64,000 nt of DNA from Ferrigenium kumadai (GTDB lineage Bacteria; Pseudomonadota; Gammaproteobacteria; Burkholderiales; Gallionellaceae), in assembly GCF_018324385.1 (NCBI RefSeq), contig NZ_AP019536.1, forward strand, positions 434,001 through 498,000. The letters are read 5' to 3'. The position numbers and the translations under genes were made by a program. The number at the start of each line of letters is the position of its first letter. Positions within the stretch are counted from its first letter, which is position 1. Below, in pieces: positions 25,043 through 33,547 of this stretch. The notes beneath the pieces are model-generated. The model saw nothing but the letters and a program-made list of their open reading frames with translations, did no database searches and was not told the origin of the DNA.

Positions 25043-26029
25043 CTAAATAACTTTTGCATGTAACAGGTCGTGCATGTTCAATGCTCCGACCAGCCTGTTT
25101 TTCTCGTCCACCACCAGCATCTGGCTGATGTTGTACTGCTCCATCATCTGCACCGCTTCGGCGGCGAGGTTGTCCGGCCCGATGCAGCGCGGGTTGGCGG
25201 ACATCACGCTGCGCACCGGGGTGGTGCCGAAATCCAGTCTCTTTTCCAGCGTGCGGCGCAAGTCGCCGTCGGTATAGATGCCCAGCACGCGTTCCTGGTC
25301 GTCCACGATCGCGGTCATGCCCACGCCCTTTTTCGAGATCTCCAGGATCGCATCGCCCAGCATCGCGTTCTCACGCACCATCGGCACGCGTTCGCCGCTG
25401 CGCATGATGTCGCGCACATGGGTGAGCAGGCGCCTTCCCAGGCTGCCGCCGGGATGCGATCGCGCGAAATCCTCTTTGCCGAACCCCTTGGCATCCAGCA
25501 GTGCCATCGCCAGCGCATCGCCCAGCGCCAGTGTCGCGGTGGTGCTGGTGGTGGGAGCTAGTCCCATCGGGCAGGCTTCCTTGTCCACGTGCGCGTCGAG
25601 GTGCACGTCGGCCGCCAGTGCCAGGCTCGATTTCGGATTGCCGGTCATGCTGATGAGTTTCGCGCCCTGGCGTTTGATCACGGGCACGATGGTCATCAGT
25701 TCCTGGCTTTCGCCGGAATAGGACAGCGCGATGATGACATCTTCGTCGGTGATCATGCCGAGGTCGCCGTGGCTGGCCTCGCCCGGATGCACAAAGTAGG
25801 CGGGGGTGCCGGTGCTGGCCATGGTCGCGGCGATCTTGCGCGCGATGTGCCCGGACTTGCCCATGCCGCTGACGATGACGCGGCCTTCGCAACTGAGGAT
25901 GAGGTCCAGCGCATGCAGGAATTTTTCGTCGAGGCGGGTGCTTAACGCCTGTACGGCGGCTGCTTCGATGTTCAAAACTTCGCGGGCGAGGTCGAGCGCA
26001 CGCGGCGCGGCGGAAATGTGCTTGTTCAT
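25043..26029 (-). CDS. kdsD: Arabinose-5-phosphate isomerase KdsD
   Basis: KdsD converts ribulose 5-phosphate to arabinose 5-phosphate, the KDO precursor. The 328-residue protein has an N-terminal SIS domain (GRVIVSGMGKSGHIARKIAATMASTGTPAYFVHPGEASHGDLG) and two C-terminal CBS domains (from about residue 205). It starts the minus-strand LPS cluster and is divergent from the CPA2 antiporter gene. Confidence 0.96.
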   Translation of the reverse strand: MNKHISAAPRALDLAREVLNIEAAAVQALSTRLDEKFLHALDLILSCEGRVIVSGMGKSGHIARKIAATMASTGTPAYFVHPGEASHGDLGMITDEDVIIALSYSGESQELMTIVPVIKRQGAKLISMTGNPKSSLALAADVHLDAHVDKEACPMGLAPTTSTTATLALGDALAMALLDAKGFGKEDFARSHPGGSLGRRLLTHVRDIMRSGERVPMVRENAMLGDAILEISKKGVGMTAIVDDQERVLGIYTDGDLRRTLEKRLDFGTTPVRSVMSANPRCIGPDNLAAEAVQMMEQYNISQMLVVDEKNRLVGALNMHDLLHAKVI

Positions 26030-26115
26030 GGAAAGGGATTATATCAGCGCAAAATTTTGCAAACCATGCAACTTGCGGCATTATCGGGGGCCAACATATA
26101 CAACGCACTTGATAG

Positions 26116-28089
26116 ATGGATAGCGCCCTTTCACTCGTCCTCATTCTGCTTGCAACCGCTGTGCTGGTGGTGGTGCTGTGCCGCATCCTGCATTTGCCGG
26201 TGATGCTGGGCTACCTCGCGGTCGGCATCCTGATCGGACCGCACGCGCTGGCTTGGATACCGGATGCGCCGGGGACCCGGCATCTGGCGGAATTCGGCGT
26301 GGTGTTCCTGATGTTCAGCATCGGGCTGGAATTCAGCCTGACACGGTTGCGGGCGATGAAGCGCACGGTGTTCGGACTGGGCGGCGCACAAGTGGTGGTG
26401 ACCATCCTGCTGGTCATGGCGGTGGCCGCACTGTTCGGGCTGGATTGGCGCACGGGATTGGCTCTTGGCGGCGTGCTGGCGATGTCCTCGACCGCGATCG
26501 TCAGCAAGATGCTGGTCGAGCGCGCCGAGCTGAATCTGCCCTACGGGCAGCAGATGATGGGCGTGCTGCTGTTTCAGGATCTGGCCGTGGTGCCGCTGCT
26601 GATCATCATTCCGGCGTTGGCGTCCAGTGCCTCCGCCCTTTCTTCCACGCTCGCCTATGCGACGCTGAAGGCGATACTGGTATTGTTCCTGTTGCTGTTC
26701 GTGGGGCAGCACATCATGCGCCGCTGGTTCCATGTGGTGGCGCAGCAAAAGTCCTCCGAGCTCTTCATGCTCAACGTGCTGCTCATCACGCTGGGACTGG
26801 CGTATTTCACCGAGATGGCGGGACTGTCGCTGGCGCTGGGCGCGTTCGTGGCGGGCATGCTGATCTCCGAAACCGAATACCGCTACCAGGTGGAAGAGGA
26901 CATCAAGCCATTCCGCGATGTACTGCTGGGTTTGTTCTTCGTCACCATCGGCATGAAGCTGAACCTGGGGGCGGTCGTGGCCGACTTCGGCTGGATACTG
27001 CTGGCATTGCTGGGCCTGATCCTGCTCAAGGCGATAGTGGTGGCGTTGCTGGCGCGGGTATTCGAGGGCGATTGGGGGGTGGCCCTGCGCAGCGCGATCG
27101 GCCTGGCGCAAGCGGGCGAGTTCGGCTTCGTGCTGCTGACGCTGGCGGACGGGGCGCAGTTGCTCGGCGGTGAGGCCATGCAGATCACCCTGGCGGCGAT
27201 GCTGTTGTCCATGCTGGCCGCGCCTTTCCTGATCCAGCACGGCGAGGCGATCGCACGCCGTTTTTCTGCCGCGGAATGGACCAGCCGTGCGATGCAGCTT
27301 CATCAGATCGCCATTCGGAGCATGTCGAGCAGCGGGCACGTCATCCTGTGCGGCTATGGTCGCAGCGGGCAGTCGCTGGGGCGGTTTCTGGAGGAGGAAG
27401 GGCTGAGCTTCATCGCACTCGATCTCGATTCGCGCCGCGTGCGTGAAGCGGCGGCCGCAGGGGAGAGTGTGGTGTATGGCGATGCCGCCAAACACGAGGT
27501 GTTGCAGGCGGCAGGTCTGATGCGCGCCAGGACGCTGGTCATCACCTACGACGACAAGCACTCCGCGCTGAAGATATTGCACCACGTCAAACAGACTCGC
27601 CCGGACCTCCCGGTGATCGTGCGCACCGCCGACGATACCAATCTCGAATTACTCAAGGAAGCGGGCGCGGCCGAGGTGGTGGCGGAGGTGCTGGAGGGCA
27701 GCGTGATGCTTGCTTCGCAGGCGCTGCTGATGTCCGGTGTGCCGCTCAATCGCGTCATCCGCCGCATCCAGGAGAGTCGTGCGCGCCGCTACAGCGTGTT
27801 CAGCGGTTATTTCCGCACCGCGGCCGACGACGTGGGCGAGATCACGGAAAGCTTGATGCCGCGATTCCAGAGCGTGATGCTGCGCGAAGGCGATTACGCG
27901 GTGGGCAGGACGCTGGGAGAGATGGAGCTGGATGCCTTGGCGGTGGAGGTGAATTCGGTGCGCCGCCGCAATGTGCGCGGTCACCAGCCGGCGGGCGACA
28001 TGCTGTTGCAGGCAGAGGATGTGCTGGTGCTGCTGGGGCAGCCGGTGATGCTGGCTACGGCGGAAAAGCGGTTGCGCGAAGGGGAATAA
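26116..28089 (+). CDS. CPA2-family cation:proton antiporter, Kef type
   Basis: The 657-residue protein has 12-13 N-terminal membrane helices of the Na/H-exchanger fold (LGYLAVGILIGPHAL, FLMFSIGLEFSL, GLAQAGEFGFVLL). A RCK/TrkA-N domain follows with nucleotide-binding GYGRSGQSLGRFL (about residue 413 onward), and then a C-terminal TrkA-C domain. Such proteins exchange K+ or Na+ for H+. It resembles KefB/KefC/YbaL, but the exact ion and any glutathione control cannot be read from the sequence. It is a stand-alone gene divergent from kdsD. Confidence 0.9.
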   Translation: MDSALSLVLILLATAVLVVVLCRILHLPVMLGYLAVGILIGPHALAWIPDAPGTRHLAEFGVVFLMFSIGLEFSLTRLRAMKRTVFGLGGAQVVVTILLVMAVAALFGLDWRTGLALGGVLAMSSTAIVSKMLVERAELNLPYGQQMMGVLLFQDLAVVPLLIIIPALASSASALSSTLAYATLKAILVLFLLLFVGQHIMRRWFHVVAQQKSSELFMLNVLLITLGLAYFTEMAGLSLALGAFVAGMLISETEYRYQVEEDIKPFRDVLLGLFFVTIGMKLNLGAVVADFGWILLALLGLILLKAIVVALLARVFEGDWGVALRSAIGLAQAGEFGFVLLTLADGAQLLGGEAMQITLAAMLLSMLAAPFLIQHGEAIARRFSAAEWTSRAMQLHQIAIRSMSSSGHVILCGYGRSGQSLGRFLEEEGLSFIALDLDSRRVREAAAAGESVVYGDAAKHEVLQAAGLMRARTLVITYDDKHSALKILHHVKQTRPDLPVIVRTADDTNLELLKEAGAAEVVAEVLEGSVMLASQALLMSGVPLNRVIRRIQESRARRYSVFSGYFRTAADDVGEITESLMPRFQSVMLREGDYAVGRTLGEMELDALAVEVNSVRRRNVRGHQPAGDMLLQAEDVLVLLGQPVMLATAEKRLREGE

Positions 28090-28111
28090 AAAAAGCCCGC
28101 CGAGGCGGGCT
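28088..28111 (-). terminator. Rho-independent terminator of the pseudopilin gene
   Basis: On the minus strand AGCCCGC and GCGGGCT (28111-28105, 28100-28094) enclose a four-base loop and are followed by a run of seven T residues before the antiporter stop codon. It could also help to end the convergent antiporter transcript. Confidence 0.85.
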
Positions 28112-28133
28112 GAATGTCACGCCGGGTATTCCG

Positions 28134-28760
28134 TCAGAAGCCCATGCACACCAGATAAGTGGTGTCGTCGTCGAGGTTGCCGTTCGGCGTTCCTCCGGTG
28201 GCGGTGCCTACTGTAGTTGCCATCATCGAACCGGTAGCCGTATTGCCGTCATCCAGCGTCGTATCGAGCTGCTTGGCGAATTTTCCGGCGATGGCGTTGG
28301 AGCAGACGATATACGAACCCTTTAACCCGGTGACCGGATTGTTGGTGGCACTGCTGTTGGTGACCCCGATATTTCCGCCCACCGCATTCTTGGGCAGGTA
28401 ATCGGCCGCCGTAGTGGATGTGGGGCCGGGAGCCAGGCCGGCCAGGCGGACATGTTGCCAGAAGTCGAAGGACTCCCCGCTGGTCGCATTCCAGTTGCCC
28501 TCGATGATGCCGTTGCCGTTGCCGTTGGTGGTCGCGGTTACATGGGTTGTCGCCCGAGAGTCGTCCCCCGGCAATGCCTTGAACTTGTCCTGGTAGCCGT
28601 AGATGAACACCGGAACGTTCTTGAAATCCGTGGCCAGATTCTTGACTTTCGCGCTGTTGATGAGTTCCTGCCCCTTCAGCACGCCGCCGAGCAGCAGGCC
28701 GATGATCACCAGCACGATGGCGATTTCGATCAAGGTGAAGCCGGATTGATTGCGATTCAT
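28134..28760 (-). CDS. Type IV pilin-like/pseudopilin protein
   Basis: The 208-residue protein has a class III prepilin leader: MNRNQSG followed by FTLIEIAIVLVIIGLLLGGVL, with cleavage expected between G7 and F8 and the conserved Glu at mature position 5. The helix continues as GQELINSAKVKNLATDF. The globular part is rich in Gly, Thr and Asn and ends with a Cys near the C-terminus (CMGF). No other pilus or type II secretion gene is nearby. ATG 28760 was chosen because the leader fits; the longer frame does not. Its role is unknown. Confidence 0.88.
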   Translation of the reverse strand: MNRNQSGFTLIEIAIVLVIIGLLLGGVLKGQELINSAKVKNLATDFKNVPVFIYGYQDKFKALPGDDSRATTHVTATTNGNGNGIIEGNWNATSGESFDFWQHVRLAGLAPGPTSTTAADYLPKNAVGGNIGVTNSSATNNPVTGLKGSYIVCSNAIAGKFAKQLDTTLDDGNTATGSMMATTVGTATGGTPNGNLDDDTTYLVCMGF

Positions 28761-29131
28761 TGTTATTGTCCCCTTTTTGTTGTGCCCTAAGCGAAACCAC
28801 CGCAATCGCCGTTCCAGCGCGGTCTGGGTGTCGCGCGCAGATTAAACCCGGTGAAGTTAATTGTCCATAGGGTCGAGAGGAGCAACCGGGATTCCGGAGG
28901 GTGCTCCGTTAGCAACCCAAAGGCCTTGCATAGAGCGTCGGCGAATGAAACGACAAGTATGGGATGCCTCCGTCTTGGAGGTCTGTTGCAAAAAAACAAC
29001 ACCATTCCACTAAACTTTTGACAGCCCTTTGCGCGTCTCTATAAAGTGCGTCCCCAGTGATGGCAGGGAGGTCTTGCAGTCACTTGAAGTTGTATAACAT
29101 CAATCAACTTTCTTTAAATAGAGGAAAACAC
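28761..29131. other. Intergenic region with hairpins and cyc2 promoter
   Basis: No gene is seen. The divergent region between the pseudopilin gene and cyc2 contains an inverted repeat GGAGCA/TGCTCC (28879-28907), a small hairpin CCTCC/GGAGG (28967-28981) and the cyc2 promoter (29018-29045). The hairpins could be binding sites or parts of an upstream transcript. Confidence 0.6.
29018..29045 (+). promoter_or_regulatory. Strong sigma-70 promoter of cyc2
   Basis: A consensus -35 TTGACA (29018-29023) and a near-consensus -10 TATAAA (29040-29045) are separated by 16 bases. The start site would be near 29052, leaving an 80-base leader. No FNR box is visible here, so strong constitutive-type expression is suggested. 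Confidence 0.85.
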
Positions 29132-30541
29132 ATGAAGAAGATCGTTCTCTCTCTGGCAGGCGTGTTGGCAGCAACCGCATTTGCTCCAGAAGCGTCCGCT
29201 TTGCCCGCGTTTGCTCGTCAAACCGGCATGGCATGTAGCGCATGTCACCAACAACACTTCCCGATCCTGAATGGTTTCGGCCGCGCATTCAAGGCAGCTG
29301 GCTACACCATGATGGGTGCACAAGGCAAGGTTGAAGGCGAGCACCTGTCCATTCCCGACACCCTGAACGCTGCTATCCTGGCCAAGGTGCGTTATGTGAA
29401 GCGCAGCGGCGTGGCTAGCGGTACCGGCAACGGTCTGGGTCAGACCGTGGGCGGCGGCCAATGGCAATTCGGCGACGAATTCAGCCTGTTCTTCGGTGGC
29501 CGCGTGGCTGAGAACATCGGCTTCCTGCTCGAAGGCAACCTGGCTAACCACACTGCTGGTGTTGATACCGTTACTGCTGGCACTCCGACCAACAACGTCA
29601 TCGCCGGTACCGGTGGCATGCTGGCCGGCTTCAAGCTGCCGGTGATTTTCGACGTGGGCAGCGCCAAGGTCGGCGCAGTTCCGTTCACTACCGATACACT
29701 GGGCGCTTCCTACGGCTTCGAACTGTCCAGCACCGGCGTGCTGCGTGCTAACCGTTGGGCCGAACAGCGCCGCGACATTTCTGCGGTTCAGTACGCGGCT
29801 GCTGACGGTCTCGGCGGCAATTACACCGGCGCTGCAACCGGCGTTGCGCTCATTGCTCAGAACGACTTCGGCTACATCAACTTCACTCGCTGGACTCCTA
29901 ACTTCGCGCCTGGCGCGAATGGACAGGCTGTTCCTTCGTACGACATGAAGTCCAACTATCTGCGTATCGCAGCTACTCCGACTCTGGGCGACTGGGCTAC
30001 CCACATCGGCGCCGGCTTCATCAGCGGCTCCTCCGAAGCTGGCCCGACCGGTGACGGCGGTGCTGCAGCTGGCCCCGCACTCTTGGGCCTCGGCGTTGCC
30101 AACGGTGCGGTGTACCAGACCAAGGCTACCTTCGCAGACCTGCAGGCTCACGGCTCCGTGGGTGGCAAGGACCTGGGCGTGTATGCAACTTGGGCGAAGT
30201 CTCCGGCTTCCGGCGCAACCTGCGTGGTTGGTACCGCTACCAACAACCAGTGTAACCTGTACAACAGCTCGACTACCGTCGCCAAGAGCGCTTGGACCCT
30301 CGGTGCTGAGTACAGCGTGATCCCGAATGCCCTGCACATCGGCGCGGCTTACCGTTCCGGTACTCGTCCGCTCGCTGGCGTGGCATCCAAGGACAACAGC
30401 TTCATGGTGTCCGTGGTGTATGACCTGGCCCAGAACGTTGCTCTGCACCTGAACCAGAGCGCACGCAGCGGTAGCTTCTACAACGTTGCTGCACCGGTTG
30501 GCAAGAGCGAAACTCTGATGATGCTGGAAGCTGCATGGTAA
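29132..30541 (+). CDS. cyc2: Cyc2-type fused cytochrome-porin, candidate outer-membrane Fe(II) oxidase
   Basis: The 469-residue protein has a signal peptide (cleavage expected after A23) and the N-terminal mono-heme segment LPAFARQTGMACSACHQQHF with CSACH at 35-39, then FPILNGFGRAFKAAGYTMMG. The remaining 400 residues are alternating beta-strands rich in Gly and aromatic residues, ending in a terminal Trp (MMLEAAW) as in outer-membrane barrels. The A/L-P-x-FARQTG-xx-CxxCH segment fused to a porin is the mark of Cyc2, shown in other iron oxidisers to oxidise Fe(II). Codon use is that of a highly expressed gene. It is monocistronic, with a strong promoter and terminator. One loop contains a cysteine pair (TCVVG...NQCNL). 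Confidence 0.85.
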   Translation: MKKIVLSLAGVLAATAFAPEASALPAFARQTGMACSACHQQHFPILNGFGRAFKAAGYTMMGAQGKVEGEHLSIPDTLNAAILAKVRYVKRSGVASGTGNGLGQTVGGGQWQFGDEFSLFFGGRVAENIGFLLEGNLANHTAGVDTVTAGTPTNNVIAGTGGMLAGFKLPVIFDVGSAKVGAVPFTTDTLGASYGFELSSTGVLRANRWAEQRRDISAVQYAAADGLGGNYTGAATGVALIAQNDFGYINFTRWTPNFAPGANGQAVPSYDMKSNYLRIAATPTLGDWATHIGAGFISGSSEAGPTGDGGAAAGPALLGLGVANGAVYQTKATFADLQAHGSVGGKDLGVYATWAKSPASGATCVVGTATNNQCNLYNSSTTVAKSAWTLGAEYSVIPNALHIGAAYRSGTRPLAGVASKDNSFMVSVVYDLAQNVALHLNQSARSGSFYNVAAPVGKSETLMMLEAAW

Positions 30542-30607
30542 GTTGACGGAATCGAGGAGAGCCATCTGATGTCTTAGGTGGCGATCCAAGAAACTGCTGA
30601 CTAATGA

Positions 30608-30642
30608 ACAGGGGGGACTTCGGTCCCCCCTGTTTTTTTTTG
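30608..30642 (+). terminator. Rho-independent terminator of cyc2
   Basis: ACAGGGGGGAC and GTCCCCCCTGT (30608-30618, 30623-30633) pair perfectly around a TTCG tetraloop and run into nine or more T residues. It is one of the strongest terminators in the window. Confidence 0.97.
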
Positions 30643-30690
30643 TCTGGAGCCGCTACACTCGCCGGCCTTTTCGTATCTCTTCAATCGAAT

Positions 30691-31083
30691 ATGACGAACG
30701 CCGAAAAACTTGCCCGGATCGATGAGTTGCTAAGCACGATCCCGGGCTTTCCCTGCAAGCCCGGCTGTGCCGATTGTTGCGGTCCCGTCGAGATGACGCG
30801 ACTGGAGTATCACCGCGTGATCAAGGCTTCCGGCCGAACCTCTGAGGATGTGAAGCGACAGATGCAATCCGGCCTCAAGCGTGGCGATTACCATTGCCCA
30901 TTGCTTGATCGCAAGACCAATCGCTGCTCGGTGTATGCCGTGCGCCCGGCAATCTGCAGGTTGTTCGGTGTGGTCAAGGACAGGATGCCTTGTCCGCATG
31001 GCTGCGCTCCCGATGCGGCGGTGCAGCTGAGCGATGAGAGGGCTCGCGAGATCCTGGCGCTGGTCGAAGAATTGGGAATGTGA
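30691..31083 (+). CDS. YkgJ-family cysteine cluster protein
   Basis: The 130-residue protein (ATG 30691) has the YkgJ/UPF0153 cysteine pattern: PCKPGCADCCG near residue 25, CPLL and CSVY in the middle, RPAICRLFG, and CPHGC at about 108. These cysteines are presumed to bind zinc or an iron-sulfur cluster; the family's function is unknown. It is flanked on both sides by near-identical TTCG-loop terminators and is thus a separate transcription unit directly behind cyc2. A longer frame starting at 30604 would cover the cyc2 terminator and is rejected. Confidence 0.88.
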   Translation: MTNAEKLARIDELLSTIPGFPCKPGCADCCGPVEMTRLEYHRVIKASGRTSEDVKRQMQSGLKRGDYHCPLLDRKTNRCSVYAVRPAICRLFGVVKDRMPCPHGCAPDAAVQLSDERAREILALVEELGM

Positions 31084-31168
31084 TTCAAGGGCCGAGGCAT
31101 GTTTGCCAGTGCATAACCAACGACTTGCCTAGCGTCGTTTGCTAGTTAGTCGGATGGCTAGTAGTTCG

Positions 31169-31203
31169 AACAGGGGAGACTTCGGTCTCCCCTGTTTTTT
31201 TGC
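31169..31203 (+). terminator. Rho-independent terminator after the ykgJ-like gene
   Basis: AACAGGGGAGAC and GTCTCCCCTGTT (31169-31180, 31185-31196) pair perfectly around TTCG, followed by a T-run. The core matches the cyc2 terminator, suggesting a duplicated element. Confidence 0.95.
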
Positions 31204-31268
31204 ATCTATTCGTAGCATATGGTGTGCGCAGCTGCGGTACACTCGGACTTGAGTCTTGGAGTGTATTG

Positions 31269-33191
31269 ATGTCTGTTCCCGAAAATCCGGTGTTGACCCG
31301 TTTGAAGATCAGCGGACGCCTGCCCACCCCGAAAGGAGTGGCGCTGGAGGTGATCAATCTGACTCAGCGCGAGAATGCATCCAATCATGAGATCGCCCGT
31401 CTGATCGGCAGCGATCCCGCGCTGAGCGCGCGGGTCATCAAGGCGGCCAATATGTTGCTCGCCAATCCCGTCAGGCCGATAGTCGGCATCGCGGATGCCG
31501 TGACGGTGCTGGGTGCGCGCGCCTTGCGCCAGCTGGTGCTGGGCATTTCTCTGATCGTGGATTACCGGCATGGGCCCTGCGAAAAGTTCGACTACCCTTA
31601 TTTCTGGGCGCATTCGTTGCTGACGGCTATCGCCGCGCGGCATCTGGCGCAGCGGGCGCGCCTGGCCGCCGCCGAGGAGATCTTCGTGCTGGGCCTGCTT
31701 GGGCATATCGGGCAATTGGCGCTGGCGACGGTGTACCCGGATGACTACGGGACGCTGCTCGAACAGGCTCAGGACGAGGCGTTGACTGAGCAATACCGGT
31801 TGGAGTACGACAGGTTCGGTTGTGATCGGGCGGAGATGAGCGAGGCGATACTAGCCGAATTGCAATTCCCGAAGATCTTTCAGATGCTGGTTCGCGATTT
31901 TCCCCGACCGGAAGCCAGCAAGGTGGTCGAGGGATCGCGCGAGTGGCGCCTGTTGAATTTGTTGCACGTGGCGTCGCTGATGGCTGATGTGAGCATGTCC
32001 GGCCAGGCCGGGCGCGGCGTATTGCTGGCGAAGTTGCGTGTGCAGGCCGCGCGCGTAGGCGTGGAGGAGGATTTTCTGGCTGAGGTCGGCGATGCCTGCG
32101 CGCGCGAATGGGGGGAGTGGACGTCCCTGCTTAATATGGGGGGCTGGCATATTCCCTCGTTTGCCGAGTTGCTGCGCCAGTCGGATAGCGCCGATGTGGC
32201 GATCGAGGTACCGCAATGGCCACATGCCGACCAGGCGCACTATAAGCTGCGGGTGCTGGTGGTAGAGGATGACCGGTCCATGCGGGTGTTGCTGGAGGCG
32301 ATGCTGAAGTCGGCCGGACATGATGTAACGGTCGCTCGCAACGGCGCAGAGGCGATGCGCTTGTTCGACCAGGTGCGCCCGCAGCTGGTGATCACCGACT
32401 GGAGGATGCCGGAAATGGGCGGCATCGAGCTGTGCAGCAAGCTGCGCGAAAGCGCCGAGCGGCGCAATGTGTATGTGACCATCCTGACTTCGCAGGAAAG
32501 CGTGGACCGGCTGGTCGAGGCATTCGAGGCGGGCGCGGACGATTACCTGGTCAAGCCGCTCACGCAGAAGATATTTTTCGCACGGCTGCGTGCCGCGCAG
32601 CGGGTGGTGCAGTTGCAGGAAGAGCTGGCTTTCGACCGCGAACAACTGGTGCGTTTTTCCCGCGAACTGGCCGAGTCCAATGAGCGTCTGCAACGCCTGG
32701 CGTTGACCGATGCGCTTACCGAATTGCCCAACCGCCGGTTTGCGAGGGAGCGTCTCGAGCAGGAGTGGGCGTTATCCCAGCGCGGTGAGCGCGCATTGTC
32801 GTGCATGATGGTCGATATCGATCATTTCAAGTCAATCAACGATGAGTTCGGGCATCAGACGGGGGACGATGCGCTGAAATTCGTCGCCGATACCTTGCGT
32901 CAGTCGGCGCGCACCCAGGATGTGGTGTGTCGTTATGGTGGTGAAGAGTTCGTGGTGATCTGTCCGGACACCGATATCGAGGCGGCTCGCCAGTGCGCCG
33001 AGCGGCTGCGGCTGAATGTGGCCGCGCAGCCCCTCAAGAGCCAAACGGGGAATATCCATTTGACCGTCAGCATCGGCGTGGCGGAAAAGAAAGAGGGCAT
33101 CGACTCGATCGAGGATTTGCTGATCCGCGCCGACGAGCGTTTGTATGCGGCGAAAGAGGCGGGGCGGAATCGGGTGATTTTTGAAAAATAA
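31269..33191 (+). CDS. HDOD-receiver-GGDEF protein (diguanylate cyclase)
   Basis: The 640-residue protein has an N-terminal HDOD domain (about residues 10-210, GSDPALSARVIKAANM). A response-regulator receiver follows with phospho-acceptor D377 in ITDWRMPEM, then a GGDEF domain with active-site GGEEF at 557-561. The RTQD motif five residues before it is an intact inhibitory (I) site. It is thus predicted to make cyclic di-GMP, with phosphorylation control and product inhibition. ATG 31269 follows TTGGAG. It lies just upstream of flhDC, so a role in switching motility is plausible; no histidine kinase is adjacent. Confidence 0.92.
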   Translation: MSVPENPVLTRLKISGRLPTPKGVALEVINLTQRENASNHEIARLIGSDPALSARVIKAANMLLANPVRPIVGIADAVTVLGARALRQLVLGISLIVDYRHGPCEKFDYPYFWAHSLLTAIAARHLAQRARLAAAEEIFVLGLLGHIGQLALATVYPDDYGTLLEQAQDEALTEQYRLEYDRFGCDRAEMSEAILAELQFPKIFQMLVRDFPRPEASKVVEGSREWRLLNLLHVASLMADVSMSGQAGRGVLLAKLRVQAARVGVEEDFLAEVGDACAREWGEWTSLLNMGGWHIPSFAELLRQSDSADVAIEVPQWPHADQAHYKLRVLVVEDDRSMRVLLEAMLKSAGHDVTVARNGAEAMRLFDQVRPQLVITDWRMPEMGGIELCSKLRESAERRNVYVTILTSQESVDRLVEAFEAGADDYLVKPLTQKIFFARLRAAQRVVQLQEELAFDREQLVRFSRELAESNERLQRLALTDALTELPNRRFARERLEQEWALSQRGERALSCMMVDIDHFKSINDEFGHQTGDDALKFVADTLRQSARTQDVVCRYGGEEFVVICPDTDIEAARQCAERLRLNVAAQPLKSQTGNIHLTVSIGVAEKKEGIDSIEDLLIRADERLYAAKEAGRNRVIFEK

Positions 33192-33323
33192 ATCGACAGA
33201 ATTTATAACTCATTGATATTGGGCAAGTAAATTTTCGCAAATCGCCCTAAAGTTTCCCTTGATGCTGCCGATAACTCAACTAAGAGCGCTGGTTTTGACC
33301 CCTTGCAAGCCGGCGCCTCACCC

Positions 33324-33361
33324 CAACCCTCCGCTCTCACCCTGAGGCGGAGGGTTGCGTT
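33324..33361 (+). terminator. Probable terminator after the GGDEF gene
   Basis: An 11-base stem CAACCCTCCGC/GCGGAGGGTTG with a 12-base loop is followed by a short T-rich stretch (33360-33363). The T-run is weak, so the call is tentative. Confidence 0.5.
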
Positions 33362-33362
33362 T

Positions 33363-33381
33363 TGTAAGGAAAATTCCTACA
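33363..33381. promoter_or_regulatory. Candidate operator palindrome upstream of flhD
   Basis: The 19-base element TGTA-aGG...CCTACA has the same length and arms as the perfect element TGTAGG-N7-CCTACA at 36611-36629 before the chemoreceptor operon. It lies about 170 bases before the flhD start. The cognate regulator is unknown. Confidence 0.5.
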
Positions 33382-33547
33382 GGCTCCATTCTGGAATTCT
33401 TACAAAAAAAACGGCACGCTTCTGATTTCCTCCCATCGCCCCGCCCGGAATAATGCAACCGTCGAGATTCGGTATGCATGCGCTACCTCAATCATCGAAT
33501 GAATCACTTTGATTCACCCGTTCTTCACTGGCTTACAAGGGGGCTAT

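Larger units (their letters stand above)
33192..33547. other. Leader/regulatory region of flhDC
   Basis: No gene is seen. It contains a hairpin CAACCCTCCGC/GCGGAGGGTTG (33324-33334, 33347-33357) that may end the GGDEF gene, the palindromic motif at 33363-33381 with a further inverted TTGTAAG/CTTACAA pair (33362-33368, 33399-33405), and an AT-rich stretch before flhD. A clear -35/-10 pair was not identified. Confidence 0.6.

Noticed and set aside
33192..33547. Sigma-54 promoter before flhD or flgB
   Set aside because: No GG-N10-GC element with the expected surrounding bases was found at a suitable distance.
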